A stretch of 9,523 nucleotides of DNA from NCBI GenBank assembly GCA_002499945.1, contig DKYP01000093.1, positions 1 through 9,523 on the forward strand, given 5' to 3'. Within the stretch, counting starts at the first letter, position 1. The number at the start of each line of letters is the position of its first letter. The DNA is from Lachnoclostridium sp. UBA7097 (GTDB taxonomy: Bacteria; Bacillota; Clostridia; Lachnospirales; Lachnospiraceae). A program made the position numbers and the translations under genes. Under the pieces are notes generated by a model. The model saw nothing but the letters and a program-made list of their open reading frames with translations, had not been told where the DNA came from and ran no database searches. Positions 7,033 to 9,523 of the stretch are shown piece after piece.

Positions 7033-9523
7033 GCAACAAACCCGGTAATAAACGGAAGTTTTGAGTATGGCTGGGAAGGCTGGGATACATATTTTAATGA
7101 ACGTTATAGCGGCAAAGGGGAAGTTACTAAAGATTGCCGGGCAGCAATAGATATAAGCTTTTTTGTAAATTTCTATGGGGCTGACGGGACAGACTACGGT
7201 CCTGTTGACTGGTCGGCACAGCTTACCCAGAATGGTATTAATGTAGAAAGAAGCAGGAATTATAAACTTAAGTTTACAGCATCATCAACAGTTAAAAGAC
7301 CAATTGCCCTGACAATGAAGACAGGGGATTATACAAAGAAAGAGCATTTCCTGCTTGATACAAAGGAGCAGACATATGAGATGGATTATACTACACGTGA
7401 CACTTACCTTGACATTGCTTTTATGATGGGGCAGTTTAGCAGTGAACAGTACCCGGATTACCCATATACATCTAATGAATGTACAAAACATACTATTTAT
7501 ATATCAGATGTAAGGCTTATTCTTGCCGGCAGTACAGAAGATGAAAAGCCTGCCCCAAGGGTTATAGGAATAGAGGATGGGGCAAGTTATTATTCACCGG
7601 TGTATGCAAAGGTAAATTACAGGAATAAACCATATACATTAGAGATGGTTAAGGATGGCAAAAAAATTGATTATAAAGAAGGGGCACAGATATGGGAAGA
7701 CGGGGATTATACTTTAACTGTTACAGACAGCACCAATCCATCTGCCCAGACTGTAATGCATTTTACTATAAAGCTTGGAATTGATTTTAATAAAAAATGG
7801 GTAGTTATAGCTAATAAATCTACAGAAAAGGTTATGGAAGCAGGTGGTTCTTCAGGTAAAAGTGTAATGCAGGGGACTTATAAAGGCAAAGCAAGCCAGT
7901 TCTTTGTTATAGAAGAAACCAGTTCAGGATATGTTAAAATCCGCTCCATGTCATCAGGATACCTTGTGGGTATTACAGTACAGGGCAAGCTGGAACTTGC
8001 AGCTGACAGTGGTACAGACAGGCAGTTATGGCAGATAGATACTTCTGTGCCACAGGGTTATGTAAAGTTTATTAATAAAAACTCCCAGAAAGCTATTGAA
8101 ATAGGCGGTGCATTAAAGACAGAAGGCCAGATTCTTTCTATGGCAGATAAAAGCAGCAATGATGATGAAGGACAGGAAAATGCTGACCCGCAAAGATGGG
8201 ATATTATCCGTACAATAGATGCTAAGGAAGCTATACAGGGCAAGGCAAAACCAGATGTATCTACACCTGCAAAGTGGGCAGCAGATGCAGTTATTACTCC
8301 TGTCATTAATGGATTAAACCCGGCAGGGGCTCTTACAGTGGAGTTTTACCCACTTGAAGGGGCTGGCTCATATGATATTTATTTTGATGGTGAAAAGACA
8401 GCAAGTGTTACAAAAGCACAGCTTGAAAGTGCATCTGTAAAAGATAATTATATGCTTACAGAGGACGGGACAATTAAACTGTTTAGGGCGGCATACAGCA
8501 CAAAAGTTTCCAAACATACACTTTATATACAGGCAGATACAGGCACAAAGACTAATACAATGGAATTTTACCTGGCAAAGAAGGGCGCCTGCTGGGGGAC
8601 ACTTCACCGTACAGCAGATATGGATATAAGCTGGTATTACCACTGGGCAACAGATGAGGCATTAGGAACAGATGAATATCTGGAATTTGTTCCTATGATG
8701 TGGGGGAATTATGGTGATGAATGGCTTAAGGACGCTTCTAATAAAAAGTATGGCACAATTCTTTCATTTAATGAACCGGACTGGTCTGACCAGTCCAATG
8801 TACCAGTTACAATAGAAGATGCAATAGCATGGACCAGCCGTTATAATAATGCGCATGGAACAAATATAGAACGTCCTTCCACTATAGAGGAAGTATGGCA
8901 GTCATTTATGGATTCAGGGCTGCGCGTTGGTTCCCCTTCTACAGCAATAGCACCACCTTATTGTGACGGCAGGGTTACAATGAACAATGTTGACGGACCG
9001 GATACATGGTGGTATGACTTTATGGATTTAATGAAGAAGAACAGTCCAAGTGGCTGGGATTATGATTTTGTGGCGGTACATAGTTATGATGGCGGCTGTG
9101 ATGCAAAGGGATTTCTGGAAATGGTAGATAAAACCCATGAACTGACAGGAAAGCCAATATGGATTACAGAATTTGGCGTGGCAGAATGGGGCAGTAAACA
9201 ATGGCAGGGTGGCAATGCTGCTACTATTGGGAAGGTAAGGGATTTTATGGCAGAAGTCATACAGGGTCTTGAAGAAAGGGACTTTGTAGAACGTTATGCA
9301 TGGTTTCCCTTCAACCCGGATGATGAATATGGCGGGGCATCTGGCATTTTCAATTATAGCACCGGGGAACTTACAGAATTAGGAAAGTTATATAAGTCAC
9401 TTGGAGTCCCTCAGGGGTATGACCCAGATAAGAAAGGGGACAATAGTAATAACAACCCTGGCAACAACGGTGATAACAATAATAACGGTAATAATAACAG
9501 CAATAATAATAACAACGATAATA
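6946..9523 (+). CDS. Secreted GH128-type endo-beta-1,3-glucanase with CBM4-like and ricin-type modules (3' end missing)
   Basis: The frame is open for 859 codons and runs off the window. Seen in order: signal peptide 1-29 (cut after VNA); CBM4/9-like sandwich about 30-195 (starts NPVINGSFEYGWEGW); Ig-like module about 200-275; ricin-type lectin module about 278-422 with QxW-like RQLWQI and PQRWDI strands; Ig-like module about 440-545; catalytic domain about 547-822; Asn-rich linker from 832. The catalytic domain has the Glyco_hydro_cc (GH128) landmarks: SWYYHW (562-567), EFVPMMWG (580-587), SFNEPD with Glu610 as likely acid/base, VGSPS (661-665), AVHSYDG (710-716), WITEFG with Glu742 as likely nucleophile, and YAWFPFN (784-790). 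GH128 enzymes cut beta-1,3-glucan, and CBM4 modules often bind beta-glucan, so internal cleavage of beta-1,3-glucan outside the cell is the likely role. It follows the GH55-like gene after a 77-base gap and is probably co-expressed. Further modules or an anchor probably lie beyond the linker. Confidence 0.93.
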   Translation, partial: MKKYLSKVILSFLFAAAALAILPYMPVNAATNPVINGSFEYGWEGWDTYFNERYSGKGEVTKDCRAAIDISFFVNFYGADGTDYGPVDWSAQLTQNGINVERSRNYKLKFTASSTVKRPIALTMKTGDYTKKEHFLLDTKEQTYEMDYTTRDTYLDIAFMMGQFSSEQYPDYPYTSNECTKHTIYISDVRLILAGSTEDEKPAPRVIGIEDGASYYSPVYAKVNYRNKPYTLEMVKDGKKIDYKEGAQIWEDGDYTLTVTDSTNPSAQTVMHFTIKLGIDFNKKWVVIANKSTEKVMEAGGSSGKSVMQGTYKGKASQFFVIEETSSGYVKIRSMSSGYLVGITVQGKLELAADSGTDRQLWQIDTSVPQGYVKFINKNSQKAIEIGGALKTEGQILSMADKSSNDDEGQENADPQRWDIIRTIDAKEAIQGKAKPDVSTPAKWAADAVITPVINGLNPAGALTVEFYPLEGAGSYDIYFDGEKTASVTKAQLESASVKDNYMLTEDGTIKLFRAAYSTKVSKHTLYIQADTGTKTNTMEFYLAKKGACWGTLHRTADMDISWYYHWATDEALGTDEYLEFVPMMWGNYGDEWLKDASNKKYGTILSFNEPDWSDQSNVPVTIEDAIAWTSRYNNAHGTNIERPSTIEEVWQSFMDSGLRVGSPSTAIAPPYCDGRVTMNNVDGPDTWWYDFMDLMKKNSPSGWDYDFVAVHSYDGGCDAKGFLEMVDKTHELTGKPIWITEFGVAEWGSKQWQGGNAATIGKVRDFMAEVIQGLEERDFVERYAWFPFNPDDEYGGASGIFNYSTGELTELGKLYKSLGVPQGYDPDKKGDNSNNNPGNNGDNNNNGNNNSNNNNNDN
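7033..7530 (+). other. CBM4/9-like carbohydrate-binding module of gene 2
   Basis: Residues about 30-195. The start (NPVINGSFEYGWEGWDTY) is the typical N-G-x-F-E-x-G-x-x-G-W opening of CBM4/9 sandwiches. Further marks are a WSAQLTQNGINV strand, a YKLKFTASS strand, and a closing strand ending in DVRLIL. Other CBM4 modules bind beta-1,3-glucan, xylan or cellulose; here the attached catalytic domain favours beta-1,3-glucan. Confidence 0.8.
7777..8211 (+). other. Ricin-type beta-trefoil lectin module of gene 2
   Basis: Residues about 278-422, with repeated strands of the ricin B type: WVVIANKSTEKVMEAGG, then SQFFVIEE; VKIRSMSSGYLVGI, then RQLWQID; VKFINKNSQKAIEIGG, then PQRWDII. The three K-x-x-x-G and Q-x-W/F units correspond to the three lobes of a trefoil. 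Sugar binding is inferred from the family. Confidence 0.8.
8584..9411 (+). other. GH128 catalytic domain of gene 2
   Basis: Residues about 547-822 form a complete (beta/alpha)8-type domain of about 275 residues, slightly longer than the usual core of about 230-250. Glu610 (in FNEPDW) and Glu742 (in TEFG) are the expected clan A type acid/base and nucleophile pair. No key residue appears to be missing, so activity is expected. Confidence 0.88.
9439..9523 (+). repeat. Asn-rich linker at the window edge
   Basis: From residue 832 the protein is mostly Asn with some Gly, Asp and Ser, encoded by runs of AAT and AAC. It resembles the Asn/Gly linker in gene 1 and probably leads to further C-terminal modules outside the window. 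The triplet run is prone to length change by slippage. Confidence 0.9.

Noticed and set aside
8058..8643. Two minus-strand frames within gene 2
   Set aside because: They overlap the ricin-type to GH128 region, whose plus-strand product has clear family motifs; no independent signal supports the minus-strand frames.
9439..9523. AAT/AAC triplet run as a microsatellite or non-coding repeat
   Set aside because: It continues the open frame of gene 2 without a stop and is a typical Asn-rich linker.

Overview
The window holds two large secreted, multi-domain proteins encoded in tandem on the + strand. The first gene is complete (92-6868, 2258 residues). The second starts 77 bases after it at 6946 and is still open at the right edge (859 codons visible). 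Both begin MKKY, carry a Gram-positive signal peptide predicted to be cut after residue 29, and have purine-rich ribosome binding sites 8 bases from ATG. AT-rich intergenic DNA, frequent AGG and ATA codons, and the mixture of FIVAR, Big_2, Fn3 and ricin-type modules suggest a low-GC Firmicute, most likely a clostridial/Lachnospiraceae-type anaerobe. That assignment comes from style only; no taxonomic marker gene is present.

Layout. Bases 1-91 are an AT-rich leader with a TATAAT box and a strong ribosome binding site. Gene 1 reads, in order: signal peptide; four fascin/ricin-like beta-trefoil-type modules (about 48-729) with a Gly/Ser linker between the second and third; two Fn3-like modules (730-930); a tandem right-handed beta-helix region resembling GH55 beta-1,3-glucanases (about 933-1600); four FIVAR-type helical modules (about 1610-1925), the last two nearly identical; an Asn/Gly linker and a small helical segment; and three Lys-rich Big_2 Ig-like modules to the stop. 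The intergenic gap contains a perfect 13-bp stem with a 4-base loop but no U-run. Gene 2 reads: signal peptide; CBM4/9-like beta-sandwich; Ig-like module; ricin-type lectin module; second Ig-like module; a GH128 / Glyco_hydro_cc-type catalytic domain with both expected glutamates; then an Asn-rich linker running off the window.

How they may work together. GH55 enzymes are typically exo-acting, and GH128 enzymes endo-acting, on beta-1,3-glucan; CBM4 modules often bind beta-glucans. The pair therefore looks like an extracellular beta-1,3-glucan degradation unit, in which the second enzyme cuts internal bonds and the first trims chain ends, both held near the substrate or cell surface by accessory modules. 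Plausible substrates are yeast/fungal cell wall, laminarin, callose or curdlan. Family assignment of gene 2 is firm from motifs. GH55 for gene 1 rests on remembered family motifs and glutamate spacing and is less certain. No RNA genes, CRISPR array, IS element, transporter or regulator gene is visible.
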